In this document: piece after piece, positions 44,246 to 52,351 of the stretch | Numbering within the stretch: the first letter of the stretch is position 1 | How the letters are laid out: every line of letters begins with the position of its first letter | Assembly (NCBI GenBank): GCA_963666825.2 | Contig: CAXXFE010000001.1 | Coordinates: forward strand, 366,884 to 430,883 | Origin: Saccharicrinis sp963666825 | GTDB taxonomy: Bacteria; Bacteroidota; Bacteroidia; Bacteroidales; Marinilabiliaceae | Direction: 5' to 3' | DNA length: 64,000 bases | The notes under the pieces: model-generated | What the model was told of the DNA's origin: nothing | The model's database searches: none | The model's input: only the letters and a program-made list of their open reading frames with translations | Position numbers and translations under genes: made by a program

Positions 44246-44345
44246 CAATTGCTCCTGTAAACATTTAATAGTTTCTTAAAGGAATTGAATAATTTCAATT
44301 CTTTCTATGATCATTTATTAACCATTTCTCTTTATAGAATTTATA

Positions 44346-44552
44346 ATGGAAAGAATAAAAAAGAATCAGCATAGGCTAATCTTAAATAAAATATTTAACT
44401 CCCCTAACAATACAATCGTTAAGGTAATGTTAGATAATAATTCTGAAATTATTGGATCAATATTAGATATTGACGACGATGAAATTATTCTTAAGACTTC
44501 AACAGGTGTTAAGAATACAACTTTTCAAGCTCTAAAGGAAGTACTAATATAA
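44346..44552 (+). CDS. Small protein with Sm/Hfq-like pattern
   Basis: 68 residues. The stretch NTIVKVMLDNNSEIIGSILD, then DDDEIILKTSTGVKNTTFQA follows the Sm-fold scheme (strands with G in strand 2, acidic turn, Gly turn). It could bind RNA; this is a pattern-based inference only. Confidence 0.5.
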   Translation: MERIKKNQHRLILNKIFNSPNNTIVKVMLDNNSEIIGSILDIDDDEIILKTSTGVKNTTFQALKEVLI

Positions 44553-44639
44553 CAATTTTTCACTCAATTTACACTGCTTTTAAACCTAAATAAGAATGGA
44601 AAAATATTGAAGAGTAATTATGGGCTAGCAAAAAATAAT

Positions 44640-45107
44640 ATGGATAAAAAAGTAAGAAGAGTGGATAGAAAAATTGATGATAAAGAAGCTTTAGTTATAT
44701 TAACAAAAGGCGAATATGGAATTTTGTCAATGTCTACTCCAGATTATGAAGGGTATGGTATTCCTTTAAATTACGTTTTTGACAGAAATAAGATATACTT
44801 TCATTGTGCAGTTGATGGAAAAAAATTAGATTACTTGAGATCTAATAATAAAGTGTCATTTTGTGTGGTAGGTCACACTCAAATTATGCCTTCAAAGTTT
44901 GGAACTCTTTATGAAAGTTGTATCGTTTCAGGGTTATTATCAGAAGTTGACGGTGATGAAAAAAGAAACGCCTTAATGCTAATAATTGAAAAATACTCTA
45001 ATGATTTTGTTGAAGAAGGTAAAGAATACATTAAAAAACTCTATGATAAAACCAAAGTATTAAGACTTTCAATTAAATCAATTACTGGGAAATCACGAAA
45101 ACAATAA
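44640..45107 (+). CDS. Pyridoxamine 5'-phosphate oxidase-family (NimA-like) flavoprotein
   Basis: About 155 residues from MDKKVRRVDRKI. The split-barrel FMN-binding fold shows in YGILSMSTPDYEGYGIPLNY, KIYFHCAVDGKKLDYLRSNN and KVSFCVVG. Similar to NimA-type proteins and HPr-like flavin enzymes of anaerobes. I chose the internal ATG; the longer frame starts with TTG. Confidence 0.85.
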   Translation: MDKKVRRVDRKIDDKEALVILTKGEYGILSMSTPDYEGYGIPLNYVFDRNKIYFHCAVDGKKLDYLRSNNKVSFCVVGHTQIMPSKFGTLYESCIVSGLLSEVDGDEKRNALMLIIEKYSNDFVEEGKEYIKKLYDKTKVLRLSIKSITGKSRKQ

Positions 45108-45143
45108 AAGGCTAGGATATACAATAGAATTTTAAGATACAAA

Positions 45144-45160
45144 CAGTCTTATTAAACACT
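45144..45160 (+). repeat. Array repeat, copy 9 (diverged)
   Basis: CAGTCTTATTAAACACT, recognised by its continuation: GCTTAAATAATTTTATTAAT then CCGGAACAAAACAAAAAC, nearly as after the copies at 46910 and 53363. Confidence 0.55.
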
Positions 45161-45204
45161 GCTTAAATAATTTTATTAATAAGCAACCGGAACAAAACAA
45201 AAAC

Positions 45205-45339
45205 ATGTCAGAAGAAAATCAGAATAGAAAAAGCCACTATCAGAAAGTAGTAATTGGTAAAAAAAGAAGAAAAAGAATTAATGAGGATATATCCACAAGT
45301 AAAGGATTAGGCATTTTTAATCTCAAATCAAAGAAATAA
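45205..45339 (+). CDS. 44-residue basic protein, paralogue 1
   Basis: A very small frame, MSEENQNRKSHYQKVVIGKK then RRKRINEDIS and a KSKK end. It matches the frame at 46972-47106 closely (HYQKV-IGKKRRKRINE in both). Both follow the same repeat continuation, and both are 44 codons. A highly basic, probably nucleic-acid-binding peptide; function unknown. The pair argues for real genes. Confidence 0.55.
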   Translation: MSEENQNRKSHYQKVVIGKKRRKRINEDISTSKGLGIFNLKSKK

Positions 45340-45392
45340 AGAATTCGTCAAGTAACGAAAATATAATTGTTCACTCTTACTTACATTTTAAA

Positions 45393-45409
45393 TAGTCTCA
45401 CAAAAGGAG
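45393..45409 (+). repeat. Array repeat, copy 10
   Basis: TAGTCTCACAAAAGGAG, exact consensus, preceded by ACTTACATTTTAAA as at 52072 (ACTTACATTATAAA). Confidence 0.85.
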
Positions 45410-45607
45410 TGTAAAAGAGATAGAGCACGGAAAATGGAAATATATTAATGAAATTTGATAATATACCATTATTACGTATTACATTTAATAGTTTGTTAAT
45501 CGTTTATAAACGATTGATATTTGTAATTGATAGTATAGCAAATGTTTATGTTGTATAAATGTTATATCTATTTATAAATATGTTAGGGTTTATAAATAAA
45601 TCACATC

Positions 45608-46873
45608 ATGCAGAAAAGATATAAAAGCACTTTATTAGGTTCCTATTTGCCCTCATTTTTCTTAATTGAGCTTGGAACAACTGAAAAATTGGAAAATCTT
45701 GATAATTTATCAGACCGAACTAAGTCTACATTATATCATGAATACGTTCATTTCATGCAAGATTTGACAACAACTTTTGGGTTAACAAACACAATAAGTA
45801 CTGTAGATATTCAAAAAGCACTTAATGACTCAATTCGAAATAATAAGAAATCGGACTTTAAAGTGCCGTTGTCATATGAGTCTTATTATGACGTAGAGAC
45901 TTATGATAATTTAAATCAAATGTTTTTTGGAGACAACGAATCTAATTTTTCAGAGAGTAGTTTTATCACATCAATAAACATAATCGAGAATGGATTAATA
46001 CCAAACTTTGAAGACAAGCCATATATAGAAGTTGAATTTGTTACCTGTGGAGTTAAGGATTCATTTTCATTAGGAGGTATTGCCATCATGGAAAATATGG
46101 CATATCTCATTGAAAGGAATCTATATGATAATGTTAATCCGCCTTTTTTCCCATATAGAGTTGTAGAAAAAATTGTGGATTACATATATCCAGAACTCAC
46201 AGGAGATATCAATCTGATTATGTTATGTGATTACTGTTTGAATACGCCTGACCCAGGTCGTTTTCTTATTGAATTTTTAAACATAATTAAAAAAAATAAT
46301 TGCAAAGAATATTTAGAGTTCTATCAAATATTTAGAATGTATAATTTCAATTCACTAGATGGAGAAAATTACACGATTTACACATTATTTGAAAAGCGAA
46401 GTGAACTAGCCGCTAGTCAGCTAAAAGGCTACTTTACGATTCCTATTTTCTCTGACATAAATACTTGGATTGATAAAATTTTAAATTCAACAAGCACATA
46501 TAGATTAGAAAATTTCAACTTTTGGGTTGATATCTTAAGTAAACCCACTCAGCATGAAAGAAGAAATGAATTTAACCGAATGATATCTCAGTTTGGTTTT
46601 CCACTACTTTCTAATAGTAATAAGGAAACATCTTTTTATCACCCTGAGATAATGCCAGATAAAATAGTTGCATTTCTAGCTATTAATGAAGTAAGAGAAA
46701 TTTTAATGAATCGACAAACTGAATGTCAATTGCAAGCTCTCTGTTGTAAAAGTGAAGGTGATATTACAAATGAAAATTGCAAAACTCCATGGAAGAGAGG
46801 AAGTGTACATCCTTTATGCCCATTTGGTCAAATCATTAAAATGTGGGGAATTCATGAAAAAACACCAGTATAA
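45608..46873 (+). CDS. Putative zinc metallopeptidase of unknown family
   Basis: A 421-residue protein without signal peptide. The motif TLYHEYVHFMQDLTT (near residue 41) is an HExxH zinc site followed by a Gln, like many minimal gluzincins. The C-terminus holds a Cys cluster (CQLQALCC, then NENC, then HPLC) that may bind a metal. It is alone between two repeats. No known family recognised; possibly a toxin or regulatory protease. Confidence 0.6.
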   Translation: MQKRYKSTLLGSYLPSFFLIELGTTEKLENLDNLSDRTKSTLYHEYVHFMQDLTTTFGLTNTISTVDIQKALNDSIRNNKKSDFKVPLSYESYYDVETYDNLNQMFFGDNESNFSESSFITSINIIENGLIPNFEDKPYIEVEFVTCGVKDSFSLGGIAIMENMAYLIERNLYDNVNPPFFPYRVVEKIVDYIYPELTGDINLIMLCDYCLNTPDPGRFLIEFLNIIKKNNCKEYLEFYQIFRMYNFNSLDGENYTIYTLFEKRSELAASQLKGYFTIPIFSDINTWIDKILNSTSTYRLENFNFWVDILSKPTQHERRNEFNRMISQFGFPLLSNSNKETSFYHPEIMPDKIVAFLAINEVREILMNRQTECQLQALCCKSEGDITNENCKTPWKRGSVHPLCPFGQIIKMWGIHEKTPV

Positions 46874-46909
46874 TATAATTACAACCCCTAAAGGAATTCT
46901 AAGATAAAA

Positions 46910-46926
46910 CAGTCTCAGGAAACGCA
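46910..46926 (+). repeat. Array repeat, copy 11
   Basis: CAGTCTCAGGAAACGCA, 37 nt after a stop codon, left flank GGAATTCTAAGATAAAA as at 54178. Confidence 0.8.
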
Positions 46927-46971
46927 CTTATATTTTAATATTTAACCCGGAACCAGATTAAAATAAAAAAA

Positions 46972-47106
46972 ATGTCAGAAGTATTTCAAAATAGTAAAAT
47001 CCATTATCAGAAAGTAATAATTGGTAAGAAGAGAAGAAAACGAATAAATGAAAATAAATCCGGAACCAAAGAATTAGGTATAGCAAATACTAAAGTGAAG
47101 AAATGA
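46972..47106 (+). CDS. 44-residue basic protein, paralogue 2
   Basis: MSEVFQNSKIHYQKVIIGKK then RRKRINENKS and an end in KVKK. Paralogue of 45205-45339. A third, degenerate version seems to lie at 53423-53460 (DNA only, start changed to TTG, soon out of frame). Confidence 0.55.
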   Translation: MSEVFQNSKIHYQKVIIGKKRRKRINENKSGTKELGIANTKVKK

Positions 47107-47138
47107 AATAATTATAACCTTATTAAAACCAATACTCA

Positions 47139-47348
47139 ATGTGTAAATATAAAATAGGCCAAATTGTTAAATTAAAAAACCATGAAGGTGATTATGAAAT
47201 TAAAGCAACAAAAAATAATCCTGTTAAGTTTGAAAATGGTTTAACCTTACCTCAAGATACCGAATATGTATTTAAAAGAATAGATGGGTATATGGAGAAA
47301 CCTTTTGAATCATTTTTATACTTTAATGAGAATATGATTAGAGAATAG
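47139..47348 (+). CDS. Small hypothetical protein
   Basis: 69 residues; MCKYKIGQIVKLKNHEGDYE suggests a small SH3-like barrel (the IGQIVKLK start is common in such proteins). Function unknown. Confidence 0.5.
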   Translation: MCKYKIGQIVKLKNHEGDYEIKATKNNPVKFENGLTLPQDTEYVFKRIDGYMEKPFESFLYFNENMIRE

Positions 47349-47392
47349 GCTTACCAAACGCATATACACTTAATCAACAACAATAATTTACT

Positions 47393-47943
47393 ATGGGAAA
47401 AGAAAAAATACAAGAAATAGATGATTTGGTCTCAAAGATTAAAGCAGATGTAATTGACTATGCACTAACTTTAGAATTTACAAACTGTATAAATTTTAAA
47501 CCTGGAGATAAAACAAAGTTTGAAGGCATCCCAAAATCACCAGGATTATATTTCTTTTCAATAAAGAACACAAACAATAAGGCTTTTGCCGACTGGCTAT
47601 CTTGGTTCCAACCTATTTGGGAGATGGATTATATTAAGAAAAAGTTTACTCCAAATACATCAAAAAAGAGGGTTAATGTCCATTTAAAGAAGAATGATTG
47701 TACAGAATGGATTCCGTTATATTTAGGCAAATCACAAAATATTCAATCAGAATTAAACAGCATGAGGAACTCATATTGAATAGACCTACATTTGCTATGA
47801 AGTTAGATGCAAGAGAAGAATTTTATGAGGTTGATTTTAAAGTAGAATTTCTTGAACTAAACACTGAAAATCCCAATGAAGTTTTGGTGCTTATTGAAAA
47901 AGAATTAAGGGATAGATTTAATCCAATAATAGGTAGACAATAG
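47393..47943 (+). pseudogene. GIY-YIG-like nuclease, frameshifted
   Basis: The first frame (47393-47779) has SPGLYFFSIK and, later, IPLYLGKSQNIQS, the GIY-YIG pair. Around 47740-47750 the reading must change frame. The second frame then gives IRIKQHEELILNRPTFAMKL and ELRDRFNPIIGRQ, the usual end of this nuclease type. So the gene was complete and lost its frame by a small indel. Its stop codon TAG is the first triplet of the array repeat at 47941. Confidence 0.7.
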
Positions 47944-47957
47944 TCCCACAAAACCCA
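47941..47957 (+). repeat. Array repeat, copy 12
   Basis: TAGTCCCACAAAACCCA, the type ending CCCA; it supplies the stop codon of the nuclease remnant. Confidence 0.75.
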
Positions 47958-48207
47958 AGTTTTACAAATTAAACACCAATTGAATAAAACATAGAAAGCA
48001 TTTATTGATATAATCAGCAAATACTTACTTCAATTTAAAAAATTGTGATATAACTAATAAAACTTTAAATTATAACTATTTTAGTATAAAGTTAGCCAAT
48101 ATACTAGGGCCAAATTAAGACTGGAGTTTGAGAGTTGATGAAGAAATTGTCAATAAAACGATCAAAACACATATAAAAACAACTATTTCGAATCTAATTC
48201 TAGAATT

Positions 48208-48882
48208 ATGAAAAAACTATCAATTAAAGAAATTATTGATTTTACAGGAAAGTCTGATAGAAGTAAAAAGACATTTGCTCTGAACTTAGAAAATGATAAA
48301 GAAAAGAAAAATTCGGATAGTGGAGGTGATTATTGGATAAGTTGTTTAAGCGCTATTAGTAATGGATTTAAACTGAATGATAATAGTATTATTGTTGATA
48401 AGATTCATGAATTAGAAGAGAAGTATGAAAGCACTGATCATAAAAAGACGAAAGTAATGTATGAGAGAAATATTTCGATTCTTTATAAATTTGAAGACTT
48501 TGACTTTAGTAAATGGATACCCAAAGTCGACTTTAGAACAATTAAAAAGCACAAATCTGATTTTTTATTAAACATTAAAGGTCTTCATGTTCAGGCAATA
48601 CCACAACATGTATTTACTTATCAAAATGGGAATAAAGAAATAGGAGCAATATGGTTCGTAGCAAAATTGGACGGATATGATATAATCAAGGTCGCTATGT
48701 TTACAGATATTCTTTATAGGTATTTGAATATTAACTTCTCAAAAGACTATAAAATAAGTATCGATTTCTGCATGGCCGTTGACGTAGTAAATCAAATTGA
48801 AGTTAGTTATGCACAGATTTTAAAAGATAAAATTCCATTAAAACTAGATTCAACAATTGAAGAAATTAAAAAACTAATGTAG
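48208..48882 (+). CDS. Hypothetical protein, 224 residues
   Basis: No family recognised. The protein is soluble, with a long charged N-terminus (KSDRSKKTFALNLENDKEKK) and a strand-rich second half (IGAIWFVAKLDGYDIIKVAM, then YKISIDFCMAVDVVNQIEVS). It is the only gene of its 1.3-kb segment. Confidence 0.6.
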   Translation: MKKLSIKEIIDFTGKSDRSKKTFALNLENDKEKKNSDSGGDYWISCLSAISNGFKLNDNSIIVDKIHELEEKYESTDHKKTKVMYERNISILYKFEDFDFSKWIPKVDFRTIKKHKSDFLLNIKGLHVQAIPQHVFTYQNGNKEIGAIWFVAKLDGYDIIKVAMFTDILYRYLNINFSKDYKISIDFCMAVDVVNQIEVSYAQILKDKIPLKLDSTIEEIKKLM

Positions 48883-49255
48883 AATAACTAATAGCTATGT
48901 ATTATCCTTTAGCCAAGGATATGTAGACTTTCGACCTTTTTATAAATATATTGATTGCGCAAAAGAACTCTTGAAAAAAGAGAAGCTGATAAAACGAAAA
49001 ATAATTAGCTATGACATATTTTTTATTCGCAAATTAGAATTTATTTAGTTTGTGTGATGCAAACTATATAAATTGAATAAGTTTAAGGCTACAGTAGCAA
49101 GTGGATATTCTTGAACATGCTGACCCCCTTTCCAGACGCCAGTTCCTGCTAGGTTTTAGCATGACATTCCGGCGGATCACCGGAATATCTAGATTAGATA
49201 TAATAAACTCTAAAGTAAAGAAATGACAATTGAGAATACTTGCTTGAATTATTAA
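48883..49255. other. Intergenic region with GC-rich palindromic relic
   Basis: About 370 bp without a supported gene. At 49115-49195 a GC-rich patch (CATGCTGACCCCCTTTCCAG and CATTCCGGCGGATCACCGGA) stands out from AT-rich surroundings. It holds the inverted repeat ATTCCGG/CCGGAAT. It looks like the end of an old transposable element, but no transposase is left. Confidence 0.45.
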
Positions 49256-49272
49256 TAGTCTCAAAAAATGAG
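49256..49272 (+). repeat. Array repeat, copy 13
   Basis: TAGTCTCAAAAAATGAG; CTCA and TGAG form a small inverted pair. A recombinase remnant follows 60-70 nt later. Confidence 0.75.
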
Positions 49273-49330
49273 GGAAATAGAATAAAAGCTGCTTTTTTCA
49301 GAGTAAATCATAACAGTATGAGTCGGTAAA

Positions 49331-49622
49331 AAAGATTGTCAATCATTCGTTCTATGTGCTTACTAACGAAGCAAAACCAACAGAACCAAGAACCTATCGT
49401 AATTATTATAAAAGCTTTATGAAAGACCTTGGAATACCACACTTGAAATTTCATGGTTTGGGCCACAGCTTTGCTACACGCTGCATTGAGAGTAATTGCG
49501 ACTATAAAACAGTTAGTGTATTATTGGGACACTCAAATATAAGTACGACTTTAAACTTGTATGTCCTAATACAGAAACAGAAGAAAAAAGCAATAAATCA
49601 AATGTTTAAGTCTTTGAATTAG
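49331..49622 (+). pseudogene. Tyrosine recombinase, decayed C-terminal fragment
   Basis: The frame TEPRTYRNYYKSFMKDLGIP, then HLKFHGLGHSFATRC and VSVLLGHSNISTTLNLY is the catalytic end of a phage-type integrase. The second catalytic Arg (normally HGLRH) is Gly here, and after the Tyr the sequence is scrambled (VLIQKQKKKAINQM). The N-terminal two thirds are missing. It cannot be active. Confidence 0.85.
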
Positions 49623-49737
49623 CAAGGGTAACATCTTGCTTTTAACAAAAAAGTAAAAGATGTACTTGTTTATGACTAGTTATAACTATTTTTGATTCTT
49701 ACATTAATTTTTTCAGAATAATGTTTGTTTAAACACT

Positions 49738-50418
49738 ATGTCAATGAGTAAAACATTCAATATATATTGTGACGAAAGTTGCCATATCGAAAACGACCAT
49801 AAAAGATATATGTTGTTGGGATGTGTAAGTTCTGCCTACAACCAGGTAAAACGTCATTCTCAGCGTATAACAGACTTAAAAGAGAAGCATCATTTTTACG
49901 GAGAAATAAAATGGTCAAATGTATCCAATTCACAAATCAAGTTTTACAAAGATTTGATTGATTATTTTTTCGATACTGATTTAAGGTTTAGAGCTGTAGT
50001 TGTAGATAAAACAAAGTTAAAGAATGATGAGTTTGACCAGGATTACGATGATTTTTATTATAAAATGTATTATTACCTGTTAAACCATAAAAAAAATAGC
50101 CTATACAACTACAATGTATATCTCGACATAAAAGATACTTTAAGTGCTTATAAGGTTTCAAAACTTAAAGATATCCTGAATATTAAGTTCGGGGTATTCA
50201 GAAATGTCCAGAACATCCGTTCGCATGAGAGTTTAATAATGCAGCTTTGCGATTTAATTATGGGGGCTCTTTCATATAACCTAAATGACAATAATAAAAA
50301 GGTAACGGCAAAAATGCAGTTGGTAGAGCAAATAAAAAACCACGCAAAGCAAGAATTAAATGGTACTTCAAATTATGAAGAATCCAAGTTGAACCTGTTT
50401 TTTATTGATTTGAAATAA
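49738..50418 (+). CDS. DUF3800-family protein
   Basis: A 226-residue protein with the DUF3800 signature: FNIYCDESCHIENDHKRYML at the start, GEIKWSNVSNSQIKFYKDLI, and SLIMQLCDLIMGALSYN near the end. The family has an RNase H-like fold with conserved acids (D of CDES, D of CDLI) and is often found in defence and mobile regions. It ends 1 bp before the next gene. Confidence 0.9.
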   Translation: MSMSKTFNIYCDESCHIENDHKRYMLLGCVSSAYNQVKRHSQRITDLKEKHHFYGEIKWSNVSNSQIKFYKDLIDYFFDTDLRFRAVVVDKTKLKNDEFDQDYDDFYYKMYYYLLNHKKNSLYNYNVYLDIKDTLSAYKVSKLKDILNIKFGVFRNVQNIRSHESLIMQLCDLIMGALSYNLNDNNKKVTAKMQLVEQIKNHAKQELNGTSNYEESKLNLFFIDLK

Positions 50419-50419
50419 T

Positions 50420-50926
50420 ATGCCATTTAACCTACTTAAAAAATATAACGACCTGCTTGAGTTAACAGGTTTAAGTCCGGCACAACGAAAAGATTCATTA
50501 ATGGGTGTTTTTAATCGGGATATTGTAAATAATCCTTCGTTTCAATATAAAGGAAAGCCTATTCAGCCAACACCTAAAGATGGTGAAATCCCAATGAGTA
50601 CATTATTTACTCACTTAACTACAGAAGTTGTGGATAAAAAAACACGGAAAAGAGAGTTTGATATACAGAGGTCGATTCGTTTACATTGGGTAAAGCATCA
50701 TGTGGATGAAAACAAGAAAGATAACATGCTTATTTTTTCTGTAAAAGAAACCGAAGGAAACAGAACTTATATATACGATGAAGATGAAAAGTACGTGATT
50801 GTACTGGAGCCTTTAAGAAAGATAAATGAGTATTATTTATTATCTGCTTATCATGTAAGAGGCAAGGATGCAGCTCGTAATAAATTTAGAAAAAAGTATA
50901 AACGAAAGCTAAACGAAGTGCTATAA
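50420..50926 (+). CDS. Hypothetical partner of DUF3800, possibly BECR-fold nuclease
   Basis: 168 residues. The C-terminal half (RSIRLHWVKHHVDENKKDNM, then YVIVLEPLRKINEYYLLSAY) resembles the barnase/colicin E5/RelE-type small nuclease pattern, with the Y-hhhhT/SAY end. This is a tentative reading. Tightly coupled to the DUF3800 gene, so the two probably act together. Confidence 0.55.
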   Translation: MPFNLLKKYNDLLELTGLSPAQRKDSLMGVFNRDIVNNPSFQYKGKPIQPTPKDGEIPMSTLFTHLTTEVVDKKTRKREFDIQRSIRLHWVKHHVDENKKDNMLIFSVKETEGNRTYIYDEDEKYVIVLEPLRKINEYYLLSAYHVRGKDAARNKFRKKYKRKLNEVL

Positions 50927-50931
50927 AACGC

Positions 50932-50964
50932 AAAAAACGCAAAGCTTCGAGGCTTGCGTTTTTC
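50932..50964 (+). terminator. Hairpin terminator after the DUF3800 pair
   Basis: AAAACGCAAAGC and GCTTGCGTTTTT pair around a short loop, followed by T residues; it starts about 6 nt after the stop codon. Confidence 0.75.
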
Positions 50965-51139
50965 GATTTCCTTCCTCCGAACGGTAGGATGAACTCGGTA
51001 CAAATATAAACTAGAAAAAGCGTTTAAACAAGGTTTTCTTGTATAATTTTAAACTGATAAAATATGCAATTGATATTTCTCAACCTGAATATACTTATTA
51101 TACAATGGAATTATTCTACGAAAGTGAAAAATTATAAAT

Positions 51140-51156
51140 TAGTCTCACTAAACCCA
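51140..51156 (+). repeat. Array repeat, copy 14
   Basis: TAGTCTCACTAAACCCA, the type ending CCCA, followed closely by the terminator of small RNA B. Confidence 0.75.
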
Positions 51157-51199
51157 GTTTTTAATAAAGTAGAACCGAATGAAAAATAATGAAAATAGA

Positions 51200-51257
51200 A
51201 AAGCCACTGTATAATGAATAATACAATGGCTTTTAATTTTTAACCAAACCTAACCCT
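51200..51257 (-). ncRNA. Predicted small RNA B, paralogue of RNA A
   Basis: Leftward -7 box TACTTTTG (51262-51269), then AGGGTTAGGTTTGGTTAAA as in RNA A, and a terminator stem GCCATTGTAT/ATACAGTGGC with a T run (51203-51230). The promoter and 5' half are conserved, while the terminator stem differs in sequence but not in form. This is good evidence for a real RNA family. Confidence 0.6.
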
Positions 51258-51380
51258 GGTGCAAAAGTATTAATTTTTATGAAATATAAAATCTAATCGA
51301 TTTATTATTGTACCATATTAAAAATAGATTATATCGCATTAATATACAGCACCATTAATAAATGATAGCTATATTTAATT

Positions 51381-51806
51381 TCAGACATCTATAAATGAAG
51401 AAGCAATAAATGATTCGTTAAAATTTCGAGCCCAAGATGTGCATGATCCAATTAGCTCTTCAGGAGGTTCAAACATTGAATTTACTTTTGTACCTACAAT
51501 TTTTTTGTTTAATTCTTTTGCTTTGGCTACTTCCCAATTCTGCCAATTTTTATATCCGATTAAACCTGAATTTAGATCCTCTTTATTTGAATCCTCACTA
51601 ACAATAACTAATACATAAGTACATTTACTAATTTTTAATGTTAACTCATCTTTTAACTTTAAAATATTATTTGAGCTAATTTTTTCGGATGGCATATCGT
51701 TGTATGAAAAATCACATTCCATATGTTCATTCCAAGCATTAAGTACAAATTTGTAATGCTCCTCATTATTATAATCAAAACTTACGTAAACATTCTTTTT
51801 TTCCAT
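51381..51806 (-). CDS. TIR-like domain protein
   Basis: A 141-residue protein. KKNVYVSFDYNNEEHYKFVL at the start, ISKCTYVLVIVSEDS in the middle and KNWQNWEVAKAKELNKKIVG follow the TIR-like DUF1863/ThsB pattern, in which the W-E pair lies on the active-site helix. Such proteins make or use NAD-derived signals in Thoeris-type defence. No ThsA-like partner is next to it, so it may be a stand-alone toxin or sensor. Leftward in its segment, like the other defence systems here. Confidence 0.75.
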   Translation of the reverse strand: MEKKNVYVSFDYNNEEHYKFVLNAWNEHMECDFSYNDMPSEKISSNNILKLKDELTLKISKCTYVLVIVSEDSNKEDLNSGLIGYKNWQNWEVAKAKELNKKIVGTKVNSMFEPPEELIGSCTSWARNFNESFIASSFIDV

Positions 51807-52071
51807 AATATTTTTAGTTCAACGATTAATATGAATATGCATATTTAATTATAGGATTCTGATCTATATATAAATTAGCCATTATAAATTTACGTTAAAT
51901 TCAAAGTTTTGTAAAGGTTTTATTTATAATGCCTCAGAGGGATTAGGTTTTATCCTGGATAACGAGATTGATCAAATAGACAAAATTTGCCTATCTAAAT
52001 TGCAATGAAAAAAAGTGTGCATAGTTACTTACATTATAAGCACAAATGTGCACACATACTTACATTATAAA
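51807..52071. promoter_or_regulatory. Upstream region of the TIR-like gene with short direct repeats
   Basis: 265 bp without a gene. The motif ACTTACATTATAA occurs at about 52027 and 52059 and again at 52147 beyond the repeat; copies of GTGTGCA/TGTGCACAC surround them. These may be binding sites or remnants of repeated recombination. Confidence 0.4.
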
Positions 52072-52088
52072 TAGTCTCACAAAAGGAG
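52072..52088 (+). repeat. Array repeat, copy 15
   Basis: TAGTCTCACAAAAGGAG, exact consensus, 266 bp upstream of the leftward TIR-like gene. Confidence 0.85.
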
Positions 52089-52183
52089 GTGGATAGAGCA
52101 AAAGTCACACTTATATTGGTAATAAAATATAAGTGTGTATTCTTTACTTACATTATAAATTACTTAATTCATCAAGATTCACG

Positions 52184-52292
52184 TTATATTTGAATGTGAA
52201 ATGTTAATAGAGTTCACAAAATTTGCAAACAATAAGAAGATATGTTATTTATATCCACTTATTGTTATTTAATATCAGTAACAAAACTTCAT
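52184..52292 (+). promoter_or_regulatory. Structured leader shared with the PQQ-like segment
   Basis: Second copy of the leader at 18050-18155. The stem CAATAAG (52230-52236) / CTTATTG (52258-52264) differs in sequence from the first copy but pairs equally well. Located 60-170 nt before the RhuM/Fic gene. Confidence 0.55.
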
Positions 52293-52351
52293 ATTGTTAT
52301 TAATTAAAAAGAGTTAATACAGAGCAACATTCTGTATAACAAAGAATTAAT

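Noticed and set aside
51166..51206. Another remnant of the 44-residue peptide gene after the repeat at 51140
   Set aside because: Similarity (AGAAAAGCCACTGTA) is short and coincides with the terminator of small RNA B.
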